A DNA stretch of 60,808 nt from Acetobacteraceae bacterium (GTDB lineage Bacteria > Pseudomonadota > Alphaproteobacteria > Acetobacterales > Acetobacteraceae): positions 1 through 60,808 of the forward strand of contig JAIYDD010000023.1 of NCBI GenBank assembly GCA_027487675.1, in the 5' to 3' direction. The position numbers and the translations under genes are program-made. Shown here piece by piece: positions 44,401 through 52,770 of the stretch. The notes below the pieces were generated by a model, which was not told the DNA's origin, did not search any database, and worked only from the letters and a program-made list of their open reading frames with translations. Each line of letters begins with the position of its first letter. Position 1 is the first letter of the stretch.

Positions 44401-45609
44401 ATGGCTGCCCTCTCCCACCACATCGCGTTGCGGCGCCTTGCCGCCGGGCTCGCCGCGCTGCTGCTCGCGGCGCCGCCCCTGGCCGCGCAGCAGCCGCCGG
44501 CCGCGCTGCCGCCGCTGCGCGAGATCACCGTGCAGAACGAGACCGAGCAGGCGCTGCGCGCGCTGCATGCCGGCCCGCCCGGCGCCGCGCTCGGCCCCGA
44601 CCGGCTGGAGGGCGAGGCCATCCCGGCCGGCGCGACGCGGCGCGTGCGGCTCTACCGCACGCGCGACTGCCAGCTGGACGTGACGCTGGCCTGGCAGGAC
44701 GGCACCGACGAGGTCCGCCGGCGCGTCGATGTCTGTCGCGGCACGCGGCTGGTGCTGGGCGACCCGGCGCTGCCGCGGATCGACGCCGCCATCGCCAACC
44801 GCAGCCGGGTGACGCTGCGCGAGCTCTACGCCGCCCCGGTCGCGACGCGCGCCGCCCGCGCGCAGGACGAGGCCGCCTGGGGCCCCGACCGGCTGTTCGA
44901 GGCGCTGCTCGAGCCGGGGGCGGAGGCGCGCTTCGTGCTCCGTGGCCGCGCCTGCCGCTTCGACCTGCGCGCCGTCTATGCCGATGAGCGCGAGGAGCTG
45001 CGCGAGGATGTCGATCTCTGCGCCGCGCCGGCCCAGGCCTTCGACCGTTCCGGCATCCCGCGCCGCGCGCTGGTGGTGGCGAACCGCCACCTGGCGCCGC
45101 TGCAATCCGTCTTCCTCTCGCCCAGCACCGACAATGACTGGGGCCCGGACCGGCTGGAGGCGGCGCCGCTGGCGGTCGGCGCGGAGGCGACGGTGACGAT
45201 GGAGGGCCCCTGCGAGGCCGACCTGCGCATCGTCTTCCCCAATGGCGGCGCGGAGGAGCGGCGCGGCATCGATGTCTGCGCCGCGCCGCGGCTGGTGCTG
45301 CGCCCGGGCTGGGTGCTGCTGGACCTGGAGGAGGCGGAGCCGCCGGCGCAGGGCGGCGCGCCGGCCGGGCTGCGCCTGCGCAACCTCGGCACCTTGCCGG
45401 TGGTCGAGCTGTATGTCGGGCCGCCCGATCGCGGGCGCGGCGAGGACCGGCTCGGCCTCGACGTGCTGCCGGTGGGGGAGGCGATCGAGCTGCTGCCCGC
45501 CGATGGCGGCGGCTGCGCCGCGGATCTGGTCGCGGTGTTCCGCGACGGGCGCGAGGTGACGCGCCAGGGCCTCGACCTCTGCGCCGGCGAGGAGGTGGAG
45601 CTGCGATGA
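44401..45609 (+). CDS. Exported protein of four WGPDRL-type cysteine-paired repeats
   Basis: This 402-aa protein has a signal peptide (ALRRLAAGLAALLLAAPPLA) cleaved near AAQ. Four tandem domains of about 75-90 residues follow. Each has an N-terminal strand with L-x-x-L/V-(Y/H/F)-x-x-P, then (W)GPDRLE or GEDRL, a (L/I)-x-x-G-(A/E)-E/A turn, and a closing C-x-x-D-L-x-x-(V/A)-(F/Y)-x-(D/N)-G...G/V-(V/I)-D-(V/L)-C with two Cys. The eight Cys therefore probably form one disulfide per domain. This suggests a periplasmic or surface beta-sandwich array, perhaps a scaffold or Ca2+/ligand-binding protein. Similar single domains occur in many exported proteobacterial proteins of unknown role. It overlaps the EF-hand gene by ATGA. 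Confidence 0.75.
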   Translation: MAALSHHIALRRLAAGLAALLLAAPPLAAQQPPAALPPLREITVQNETEQALRALHAGPPGAALGPDRLEGEAIPAGATRRVRLYRTRDCQLDVTLAWQDGTDEVRRRVDVCRGTRLVLGDPALPRIDAAIANRSRVTLRELYAAPVATRAARAQDEAAWGPDRLFEALLEPGAEARFVLRGRACRFDLRAVYADEREELREDVDLCAAPAQAFDRSGIPRRALVVANRHLAPLQSVFLSPSTDNDWGPDRLEAAPLAVGAEATVTMEGPCEADLRIVFPNGGAEERRGIDVCAAPRLVLRPGWVLLDLEEAEPPAQGGAPAGLRLRNLGTLPVVELYVGPPDRGRGEDRLGLDVLPVGEAIELLPADGGGCAADLVAVFRDGREVTRQGLDLCAGEEVELR

Positions 45610-46448
45610 GCGGATGGCTTTGGCGCGCGGCGCTGGTGCTGGCGCTGGCCCTGCCGGCGGCGGCGCGCGCGCAACCGGCCGGCGTGCCGGAAGCGCTGCG
45701 CGGCGCCTGGTTCAGCGGCGCCTGCGAGGACCCGGATGCGATGCTGGCGCTGACCGGCCGCGCCGCGGCACGGCTCGACGCCGCGCAGCCGGCACGGCTG
45801 TTCCGCTTCCGAGAGCTGCGGGAGATCGCCGGCTGGCGCCTCGGCGTGGCGACGGGGGCGGAGGCGCCGCGCCTGCTGTTCCGCGCGACCGCCGGCGGGC
45901 TGGAGACGGCGGAGCCGGACCCCAAGACTCGCGACGACCGGCTGCCCGGCGACGCGCTGCCCACCGCCTGGCAGCGCTGCGCGACGCCGCCGGCGGCGCT
46001 GCTGCTGCTGCATGGCGAAGGCATCGCCGTGCTGGCGGCGCTGGAGGCGATGGAGGCCGGCTGCGCCGCCGCCCCGCCCGCCGCCTGCGCCGCCGCGATC
46101 GTGCGGGACGGCGATGTCAGCGGCGACGGGCGCCTTTCGCCGGCGGAACTCGCGCGGCTGGCGCGGGGTGCGGCCTGGATCGCCGCGGTGCAGGAAGGCG
46201 CGATGCCGGATGCGCTGGCCGGCGTGGTGGGTGCGGCGGCGCTGGGCGGCGTGCTGGCGGCGCGGCTGCTGGTGGAGAGCCTGGACTACGACGGCGACGG
46301 CCGGCTCTCGGCGGCGGAGCTGGCGCAGGACCGCGCGGGCTTCGGCGCGGCCGGCACGGCGGCGGGGCGGCCGCTGGCGCTGGACGGGCTGGTCGATGGC
46401 GCGCTGGCACTGCGCGCGCTGGTGGACGGGCTGCTCGGGGGGCGCTGA
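45606..46448 (+). CDS. Exported EF-hand protein
   Basis: This 280-aa protein has a signal peptide (LVLALALPAAARAQ). It has Cys residues in SGACEDPDAM, WQRCATPP and AGCAAAPPAACAAA, and two EF-hand loops, DGDVSGDGRLSPAE and DYDGDGRLSAAELA, in the C-terminal half. The loops carry the expected Asp/Glu Ca2+ ligands at positions 1, 3, 5 and 12. Its start overlaps the stop of the repeat protein, so the two exported proteins are made together, perhaps as a Ca2+-responsive periplasmic complex. Function is otherwise unknown. Confidence 0.78.
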   Translation: MSGWLWRAALVLALALPAAARAQPAGVPEALRGAWFSGACEDPDAMLALTGRAAARLDAAQPARLFRFRELREIAGWRLGVATGAEAPRLLFRATAGGLETAEPDPKTRDDRLPGDALPTAWQRCATPPAALLLLHGEGIAVLAALEAMEAGCAAAPPAACAAAIVRDGDVSGDGRLSPAELARLARGAAWIAAVQEGAMPDALAGVVGAAALGGVLAARLLVESLDYDGDGRLSAAELAQDRAGFGAAGTAAGRPLALDGLVDGALALRALVDGLLGGR

Positions 46449-46529
46449 GGGACCGGCGCGCCCCGGGCGCCTGCGGCGCCGCCGGGACATGCCTCCAGCC
46501 GGGCACCGGGGCGCATCACCCCCCCGCCC

Positions 46530-47285
46530 TCAGCGCTTCCCGCCCAGCCAGCGCCGCAGCGCCCCCCAAAGCCCCTCGCCGCGGCCGGCGATGCGGTGGT
46601 GGGAGGCGTGCGGCCGGCGGGAGGGCGGCGGCAGCGCGCTGGCCACGGTGTGGCGGCCGGCATCCTGCGCCTCGATCAGCCGCCGCTCCAGCAGGATGAC
46701 CTGCGCCACCGGGTCGGGCGGGCCGGCATCGGCGAGCGTCTCCGCGGTGTGGGCGGCGTCGTCCCAGGCCTCGGCGCGGCGCAGCGCGTCCACCACCCGC
46801 ACCGTCTGCTCGGGGTCGAGCGGCGGGCCGCCGCGCCACAGCGCCACCGCGTCCAGCCGCCAGGCGCGTGCGAGGTCCGGCTTGCCCAGGTCGTCGGCGA
46901 CCCAGGCGGCCTGCAGCGTCGCCTCGCCTGCCGCGTGCATCGCCCCCGTCTCCTCCAGCACCAGGGCCCAGGCCAGGAAGCGGCGCGCCAGGGGGGGGAT
47001 GGAGGTGTCGGTGATCAGCGAGCGGAAGGGCGCGGCGCGCACCGCCTCGGCCGCCGCGGGGTGGGCGCGCGACAGGTCCGGCGCGCAATAGCCGCAGGAC
47101 GGGCATTGCTGCAGCCAGCGCGCCATGGTCGACCGCACCGGCTCGCCCGGGCGCAGGTCGAGGTCGGGCGGCTGCTCCGGCGGGCCCGGGCGGAAAGGGG
47201 GATGCCGGCTCTCGGCGCCGCAGACCCCGCAGCGGAGCGCGGTGGCGGCGGCAGGGCGGGAGCCGGCGGACGGGGTCTCGGCCAT
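46530..47285 (-). CDS. Zinc-ribbon protein, DUF2225-like
   Basis: This 251-aa cytoplasmic protein has two CxxC pairs near the N-terminus, CGVCGAESRH and CPSCGYCAPDLS, forming a rubredoxin-like zinc ribbon. The C-terminal two-thirds is helical with a TPR-like pattern (LARRFLAWALVLEETGAMHA, GEATLQAAWVADDLGKPDLA, LRRAEAWDDAAHTAETLADA). The layout is that of DUF2225 proteins. Role unknown. It is convergent with the EF-hand gene and divergent from the proline iminopeptidase gene. Confidence 0.72.
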   Translation of the reverse strand: MAETPSAGSRPAAATALRCGVCGAESRHPPFRPGPPEQPPDLDLRPGEPVRSTMARWLQQCPSCGYCAPDLSRAHPAAAEAVRAAPFRSLITDTSIPPLARRFLAWALVLEETGAMHAAGEATLQAAWVADDLGKPDLARAWRLDAVALWRGGPPLDPEQTVRVVDALRRAEAWDDAAHTAETLADAGPPDPVAQVILLERRLIEAQDAGRHTVASALPPPSRRPHASHHRIAGRGEGLWGALRRWLGGKR

Positions 47286-47407
47286 TCGCGACAAGCTAGG
47301 CACGATCCGCGCCGCGGCGAAGGGGGAATATCCAGGCAATTCGTCGCGCAGCCTTCCGACAGCCGCCCATTGCCGGAAAGGTGCCGCGATGGCTAAACCC
47401 ACCCGCC

Positions 47408-48358
47408 ATGCCGCGCGGCGACCTCTTCCCCGACATCGCCCCCTATGAGACGGGCCTGCTGCCGCTGACCGGCGGGCACGTGATGTACTGGGAGCAGGTC
47501 GGCAACCCGCGCGGCCAGCCGCTGCTGTTCCTGCATGGCGGCCCCGGCGCCGGGGCGGGCGCGATCCATCGCCGCTTCTTCGACCCCGGCCATTGGCGCG
47601 TGGTGATCTTCGACCAGCGCGGCGCCGGAAGGTCCCGTCCGCTCGGCGAATTGCGGGAGAACAACACCCCCCAGCTGGTCGCCGACATCGAGACGCTGCG
47701 GAGATTCCTCGGCGTGGAGCGCTGGCTGCTGTTCGGCGGCTCCTGGGGCTCGACCCTGGCGCTGGCCTATGCGCAGTCCCACCCCGACCGCGTGGCGGGC
47801 TGCGTGCTGCGCGGCGTCTTCCTCGGCCGCCGGGCGGAGGTGGAGTGGTTCCTCTACGGGCTGCGCCGCGTCTTCCCCGATGCCTGGCAGGCTTTTGCCG
47901 AGCACGTGCCGGAAGCCGAGCGCGGCGACCTGCTCAGCGCCTACCTGAAGCGGCTGTGCGACCCCGATCCGCTGGTGCATGGGCCGGCGGCGCGGGCCTG
48001 GAGCCTCTACGAGGGATCGTGTTCCACCCTGCTGCCGAGCCCGGAGACGGTGGCGAGCTTCGCGCAGGACCGCACCGCGCTGGGCCTGGCGCGGATCGAG
48101 GCGCACTACTTCGCGCATGACCTGTTCCTGCCGCCCGAGGGGCTGCTGGGGCACATGGAGCGCATCGCCCATGTGCCGGCGGAGATCGTGCAGGGCCGCT
48201 ACGACATGGTCTGCCCCTGCGACAGCGCCTTCGACCTGGCCGCCGCCTGGCCGCGGGCGCGGCTGACCATCGTGCCCGATGCCGGGCATTCGGCGCTGGA
48301 GCCGGGGATCCGCACGGCGCTGGTCGCGGCGGTGGAGCGGTTCCGGCGGCGGGGGTAG
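47408..48358 (+). CDS. pip: Proline iminopeptidase
   Basis: This 316-aa alpha/beta-hydrolase of the S33 family removes N-terminal proline from peptides. It begins PDIAPYETGLLPLTGGHVMY, then has the oxyanion motif FLHGGPGAGAGA, DQRGAGRSRPLGELRENNT and the nucleophile elbow FGGSWGSTLALAYAQSHPD. The C-terminal catalytic Asp is in QGRYDMVCPCDSAFDLA and the His in VPDAGHSALEPGI. GTG 47381 is an alternative start but its ribosome site would touch the codon, so ATG 47408 is used. Confidence 0.92.
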   Translation: MPRGDLFPDIAPYETGLLPLTGGHVMYWEQVGNPRGQPLLFLHGGPGAGAGAIHRRFFDPGHWRVVIFDQRGAGRSRPLGELRENNTPQLVADIETLRRFLGVERWLLFGGSWGSTLALAYAQSHPDRVAGCVLRGVFLGRRAEVEWFLYGLRRVFPDAWQAFAEHVPEAERGDLLSAYLKRLCDPDPLVHGPAARAWSLYEGSCSTLLPSPETVASFAQDRTALGLARIEAHYFAHDLFLPPEGLLGHMERIAHVPAEIVQGRYDMVCPCDSAFDLAAAWPRARLTIVPDAGHSALEPGIRTALVAAVERFRRRG

Positions 48359-48387
48359 CGCCGGGGCGGCGCCCGCCGCCGCCCGCC

Positions 48388-48596
48388 GGACCACGATCCG
48401 CGCGGATGGGAGCGCGGATCATGGTCCAGGCCATGGCGGGTTCGCGTGATTGACGCCGCCGCGCGTGCCGCCCTCCGGCGATCGCGCCCTGGATCATGAT
48501 CGGCGGCAAGTGAATCGCCGATCATGATCCAGCCTATTGTCTTGTCGCGCGATTCACGCCTCCGGGCGTTCCGCCCTCCGGCGATCGCGCTCTAGC
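48388..48596. repeat. Two tandem units of a long-palindrome intergenic element
   Basis: Unit 1 opens with a 16-bp stem (48388-48403/48412-48427, one G-T mismatch). Unit 2 opens with a perfect 17-bp stem (48489-48505/48516-48532, 10-nt loop). Each stem is followed by a similar tail ending CCGCCCTCCGGCGATCGCGC (48469-48488 region and 48568-48590 region). The units are about 100 bp apart, between convergent genes. No gene is seen in 48359-48591. Confidence 0.75.
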
Positions 48597-49767
48597 CGGC
48601 GGCCATCCCCGCCGGCTTGTGCCGCAGCGTCAGCCGGTCCGTCGCCGGCCGCGCCGGCACCGCGCAGGTCTCGCTGCGGTAGGGATTCGCCCGCGCGTGG
48701 TGCATGCCGATCAGCCGCGCCGCCCGCAGGTCCAGCAGCGCCGCGGCCCGTGCGAAGGGCGCGCCCGGCGCCTGCAGCGCGGCGATGCAGCTGTCGAACG
48801 CCACCGGCTCGAAGGCCGGCAGCGGATACAGCTCGCGCGAGAACATCACCATCGGCCGCTCCACCACGAAGGCGGCGGCGGCGCCCTCGGCCGGGGCGGC
48901 GTCGGCTGGCGCGTGGATCTGCTGGCGGCGGGGGTCGAAGGCCTCGTCCTCCTCCCGCGGCGCGCCGGACCGCCAGGAGGCGGTGCCGATCCGCCCGGTG
49001 CGCTCGTTGCGGATGCGCAGCACGGCGCGGTGCGGGCTGCGCAGCATCACGAAGGCGGTGACGGTGTCGTCCGGGCGGAGGTCGAAATCGACGAAGCGCA
49101 GCTCGCCATACTGCTTGCCGCGCACCCACCATTGCGCCCAGGCATGGGCGCGCACCCGTTCCTGCCCGGCCGCGTCGGTGTCCACCACCACCGTGGTGCC
49201 GATCTGCGGCAGGCTGTCCGACATCGCGCGGTGCCCGTCGAGCCCCACCCAGATCGAGCAGCGCCAGCTCTCCGGCAGGCGCGGGCCCGCCTCATCGGCC
49301 AGCAACGGCTTGTGGGCCGGCAGCTCCAGGCGCGGCGTCGCGCCGCGGTCATCGGCCGGCCGCGTCGCGCGCGGCACGCGCCAGCGCGCGGCCACCGCGG
49401 AGAAGCGCATCCCCCCGCCCGGCGCCAGCACCGCCCCGGACCAGTTCGGGCTGCGTTCCTGCCGCGATCGGCCGAGGCCCGCCCCGCCGCCGTTCAGCGC
49501 GGCGCGGAAGCGGTGCTGCGTCTGCGGGTCGTGGTCGCTGGCGATCGCGTCGTTCGCGGGCGCGCCCCAGAACAGGCCGCGCCAGGCCGCGGCGAGGCGC
49601 GGGTCGCAGCCGGGGTCGGGCTCGGGCGGGTCGAAGCGCGGCCGGGGGCCGCCGGGCAGGCCGCCGGCATCGTCCTCGTGGAAGTCGATCGGCAGGAAGC
49701 GCGCCTGCATCTCCGCCAGCGTCGCGTCCCGCAGCGCGTCGAGCGGATCGCCGAGATGATCGCCCAT
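48592..49767 (-). CDS. G1-peptidase (eqolisin)-like protein with altered catalytic Glu
   Basis: This 391-aa protein contains a G1/A4-peptidase-like beta-sandwich at about residues 105-255. The motifs are SPNWSGAVLAPG, RFSAVAARWRVPRAT, CSIWVGLDGHRAMSDSLPQI, AHAWAQWWVRG and LRSPHRAVLRIRNERTGRIG. In active fungal enzymes the dyad is Gln (in LQTG) and Glu (in AWYEW). Here Gln188 is kept in LPQIGT but the Glu position is Gln212 (AWAQWW), so proteolysis is doubtful. No signal peptide is present, which is unusual for this family. The C-terminal 130 residues are not recognised. It lies 4 bp after the haloperoxidase-like gene. Confidence 0.65.
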   Translation of the reverse strand: MGDHLGDPLDALRDATLAEMQARFLPIDFHEDDAGGLPGGPRPRFDPPEPDPGCDPRLAAAWRGLFWGAPANDAIASDHDPQTQHRFRAALNGGGAGLGRSRQERSPNWSGAVLAPGGGMRFSAVAARWRVPRATRPADDRGATPRLELPAHKPLLADEAGPRLPESWRCSIWVGLDGHRAMSDSLPQIGTTVVVDTDAAGQERVRAHAWAQWWVRGKQYGELRFVDFDLRPDDTVTAFVMLRSPHRAVLRIRNERTGRIGTASWRSGAPREEDEAFDPRRQQIHAPADAAPAEGAAAAFVVERPMVMFSRELYPLPAFEPVAFDSCIAALQAPGAPFARAAALLDLRAARLIGMHHARANPYRSETCAVPARPATDRLTLRHKPAGMAAG

Positions 49768-49771
49768 CGTC

Positions 49772-50686
49772 TCAGCCCGCCCATTCCGCCTGTGCCTGCT
49801 CCAGCGTCTTCGTGAAGCTCGCCGGGGTCTCCGGGCCGGTCAGCACGGTGAACAGCGCCTGCGCCAGCATCTCGCCGGCCTGGGTGTCGGACCGGTAGTG
49901 GACGCCGGCGATCTCGCGGTTGCGGGCGATGCGGATCGCCATGGCGGTGGCGGCGCGGGCGCGCGGCTTGCCGACAACCAGGCCGGCGATCATCGCCACC
50001 AGCAGCGACTGCGTGGCATGCCCGCTGGGGTAGGAGGAATGGCCCGGGTTCGGCACCGCCGGCCGCAGCGCGGGACAGTATTGGGACGGGCGGATGCGCT
50101 CGGAGCGGCGCTTGTGCAGCATCACCGCCAGCGTCGCGACCAGGTTGCCGATCTCCATCAGCCGCACCGTGCGCGGGTGGCTCTGCGTCGAGATGGACAG
50201 CACGCCGAGCATGTCGGGGAAGAAATTGCCGGCCTGGGCCAAGATCTCGCCCAGCGCGTCGGCGCGCTCATCCTCGGCCGCGCGGATCAGCAGCTCGATC
50301 TCCTCGTCCACCGTGCGCGGCTCGGGCGCGGCGTTGCCGGCCAGCAGCTCCTCCCAGCCCGGCAGCGTCAGCGGGCCCTCGGGCTGTTCCTTCAGCAGGC
50401 CCTGCCAGGCGGTGCAGGCGGTGAATTCCGCCATGGCGCCCCAGGCCCACCACATGCCGTCCCAGTGCCGCTCGAAGGACGCCCTGGGGTCGCCGCGCAG
50501 GTCGGAGAGCCGCCCGCCCTCGAGCGTGTTCGGGTTGGGGGAGCCGACGAAGGGCAGGTCGAGCCGGTCCAGGAAGAAGCCGCCGCCCCCGGCATTGCCG
50601 CTGTTGCCGGCATTGCCCGCATTGCCGGCGTTCCCGGCATTCCCCGCATTGCCGGCATTCCCGGCATTGCCCGCATTCCCGGCCAT
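49772..50686 (-). CDS. Vanadium haloperoxidase / PAP2-family protein with GNA-repeat N-terminus
   Basis: This 304-aa protein has the three PAP2/haloperoxidase motifs: K-x6-RP in HKRRSERIRPSQYCP, PSGH in SSYPSGHATQS, and R-x5-H in RIARNREIAGVHYRSD. Together they bind vanadate or phosphate, so it is a haloperoxidase or an acid phosphatase. No membrane helices are visible, favouring the soluble haloperoxidase-like group. Residues 3-32 are ten 3-residue repeats (eight GNA, one GNS, one GNA). ATG 50686 has a good ribosome site (GGGGGAGA). It follows the wHTH/TPR regulator gene by 52 bp on the same strand. Confidence 0.85.
   Translation of the reverse strand: MAGNAGNAGNAGNAGNAGNAGNAGNAGNSGNAGGGGFFLDRLDLPFVGSPNPNTLEGGRLSDLRGDPRASFERHWDGMWWAWGAMAEFTACTAWQGLLKEQPEGPLTLPGWEELLAGNAAPEPRTVDEEIELLIRAAEDERADALGEILAQAGNFFPDMLGVLSISTQSHPRTVRLMEIGNLVATLAVMLHKRRSERIRPSQYCPALRPAVPNPGHSSYPSGHATQSLLVAMIAGLVVGKPRARAATAMAIRIARNREIAGVHYRSDTQAGEMLAQALFTVLTGPETPASFTKTLEQAQAEWAG
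50591..50680 (-). repeat. Ten 9-bp repeats encoding GNA
   Basis: Ten tandem 9-bp units, mostly GGSAATGCS on the coding strand, encode the Gly-Asn-Ala repeat at the N-terminus of the haloperoxidase-like protein. Because the unit is a multiple of three, copy-number change keeps the frame. Confidence 0.9.
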
Positions 50687-50738
50687 TCCCGTCTCCCCCT
50701 TCGCGCGCCGTGCCGCCGCCGGCGTCCTCGGCGCATTG

Positions 50739-52313
50739 TCACTCCGGCAGGCCGGCGGCGCGCAAGCGCGCGCAGAAGACATCGCGCACATCGGGCGGCA
50801 GCGGCGTGCGGGCGGCGAAGGCCGAGAGGCGGAAGCCAGGGTCGCCGCGCAGCAGGCGCGCTGCTTCCTGCGCGGCGGCCTCCGCCTCGTCCGCCGCCAC
50901 CAGGGCGGCGATCAGCACGCGCTGGTTCGGCGCGTGGTGCGGGTTGGCCGCCTGCGACCGGCGCGCCCAATGCAGCGCCGCCGGCATCGTGCCGGCCAGG
51001 TAGTGCGCCTGGGACAGCAGGTGCTCGAACAGGTAGGCGAAGGGATCGAGCGGCGCGAGGCGCAGCGCGCGCTCGCCGAGCGTCACGGCGCCCGCGGCGT
51101 CGCCGAGGTAGCCGGCGGCCGCGCTGCCCCAGGCCCAGGCCCAGGCGCAGCTGGGGCCGAGGCGCATGGCGCGTTCCAGCAGCCGCATCGCCGCCGGGTA
51201 GTCGCGGTCGAGATAGGAGATGGTGTGGCCGCGCACCGCCAGCGCCAGCGGGTCGGTCGCGGCGGCGGCGACCGCCTGCTGCGCCAGCGCCGCGGCCTGG
51301 CGGCAGAGCGCGACCGGATCGGCCGCCCAGCCTTCGCTGATCCGGACCATTTGCAGCAGGGCGAGGTAGGACAGCGCAGTCGGGTAGCCGGGCTCGGCCG
51401 CCAGCGCCTCGCCCAGCAGCGCCTCGGCGCGGGCGAGGGAGGCGGCATCGGTGAGCTTCGCCTGGTCCAGGGCGCGCAGCACCAGGTCGTAGGCGGTCAG
51501 GCTGTCGGGCGGCTTGCGCAGCGCGCGCGCCAGCTCCTGGTCCCGGATCTGCGGCGCGAGGGCGGCGGCGACCTGCTCGGCGATGCGGTCCTGCAGCTCG
51601 AAGAGATCCGCTTCCTCCCCGTCGTAGCGGTCGCTGCGCAGGATGGTGGCGCGCTCGGCATCCGTCAGCTCGGTGGTGATGCGCAGCCTGCCGCCGGCGC
51701 GGCGGACGCCGCCGTAGAGCACGTAGCGCGCGCCGAGCTCCCGCCCCGCCGCGCGGGCATCGGTGCTGGACTGCGCAAAGGCGAGCGCGGAGCCGCGGGA
51801 GATCACGAAGATGCCGTCGAGGCCCGACAGGACATGGACGATCCCCTCGATGATGCCGTCGCAGAACCAGGCTTCCTGCGGGTCGTGGGTGTCCTTGCGG
51901 AAGGGCAGCACGGCGATGCTGGGCCGGTCGTCGGCGCGCGGGGAGAGCAGCGGCGCGGCGGCTGGCATGGCACGCGGCTCCGCCGCCACCTCCGCCTCCA
52001 GCAGGTAGCCGCGGCGGGGGATGGTGCGCAGCAGGGGGGCGGCCGCGCCCATCGCCTTGCGCAGCTCGACCACGCATTGGGTGATGCTGTCGTCGGTGAC
52101 GAAAAGGCCCGGCCAGACCGCGTCCAGGATCTCCTCGCGGGAGACGACGCGGCCGGGGTTGCGCAGCAGCAGCGCCAGCAATTCGAGCGTCTTCGGGCGC
52201 AGCATTGCCGCCGCGCCGTCCGGCGCGGCCAGGCCGCCGGTGCCCTCGTCGAAGACGCAGCCGCCGAAGCGCAGCCGTCGCGGCGCCTGGGAGGCCGGCG
52301 GGGGGATGTGCAT
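50739..52313 (-). CDS. Winged-helix (OmpR-type) regulator with TolB-like and TPR domains
   Basis: This 524-aa regulator is CadC-like at its N-terminus. A winged helix covers about residues 12-105 (LRPKTLELLALLLRNPGRVV, SREEILDAVWPGLFVTDDSI, CVVELRKAMG, RTIPRRGYLLEAEV). A TolB-like/adenylate-cyclase-associated domain follows (RPSIAVLPFRKDTHDPQEAW, FCDGIIEGIVHVLSGLDGIF). A TPR array runs from about 290 (LSYLALLQMVRISEGWAADP, YPAAMRLLERAMRLGPSCAW). No membrane helix separates the domains, so unlike CadC it should be cytoplasmic. It heads a minus-strand unit with the haloperoxidase-like and G1-like genes and may control them. Confidence 0.85.
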   Translation of the reverse strand: MHIPPPASQAPRRLRFGGCVFDEGTGGLAAPDGAAAMLRPKTLELLALLLRNPGRVVSREEILDAVWPGLFVTDDSITQCVVELRKAMGAAAPLLRTIPRRGYLLEAEVAAEPRAMPAAAPLLSPRADDRPSIAVLPFRKDTHDPQEAWFCDGIIEGIVHVLSGLDGIFVISRGSALAFAQSSTDARAAGRELGARYVLYGGVRRAGGRLRITTELTDAERATILRSDRYDGEEADLFELQDRIAEQVAAALAPQIRDQELARALRKPPDSLTAYDLVLRALDQAKLTDAASLARAEALLGEALAAEPGYPTALSYLALLQMVRISEGWAADPVALCRQAAALAQQAVAAAATDPLALAVRGHTISYLDRDYPAAMRLLERAMRLGPSCAWAWAWGSAAAGYLGDAAGAVTLGERALRLAPLDPFAYLFEHLLSQAHYLAGTMPAALHWARRSQAANPHHAPNQRVLIAALVAADEAEAAAQEAARLLRGDPGFRLSAFAARTPLPPDVRDVFCARLRAAGLPE

Positions 52314-52542
52314 GCGCTCCGCCTGATGCTGCCCGGGCCGAGGGTAACGGGACCGTGCGGCCCGCCGCCATGGCCATGCCCCGCGCCTCACCGCAGCGTG
52401 CACCGGCCGCCGCGGCGTGGCGGGAGGGTAACGGTTGGGCGGCGCCGGCGACAAGCGGGTTGGCGCGCCGGGGCGGGGCGACCGCGACGCGCGGACCCGG
52501 GCCGGCCGCTGCGCGGCGCCCGGCGGCCGGCATCCGTCCCGG

Positions 52543-52629
52543 CTTCGGCGCGCGGCCGTCGCGCCTTCGGTGCGCGCGGCCGTCGCGCCTTCGGCGCGCG
52601 CGGCCGTCGCGCCTTCGGCGCGCGCGGCC
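52543..52629. repeat. Four tandem units of about 24 bp in a 457-bp gene-free gap
   Basis: Units starting CTTCGG at 52543, 52565, 52589 and 52613 repeat CTTCGGCGCGCGCGGCCGTC with few changes; the last is cut short. CGCCTTCGGCG within each unit can form a small hairpin with a TTCG loop. The gap 52314-52770 between the regulator start and the GT4 gene end shows no gene; it must hold the regulator's promoter, which I could not place. Confidence 0.85.
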
Positions 52630-52770
52630 AGGGCGATCGCGCGCCGGTGTCCTGCCGCTGGAGGTCGCCGGCCCTGCCGCCGAACCGAGGCGATCGGCAG
52701 GCCGCGGAAGCACGCCCGACGAACGCTCTGCCCATCCCCCATGCGGGAAAGGGGGTGTGCCCGCTGCCTG

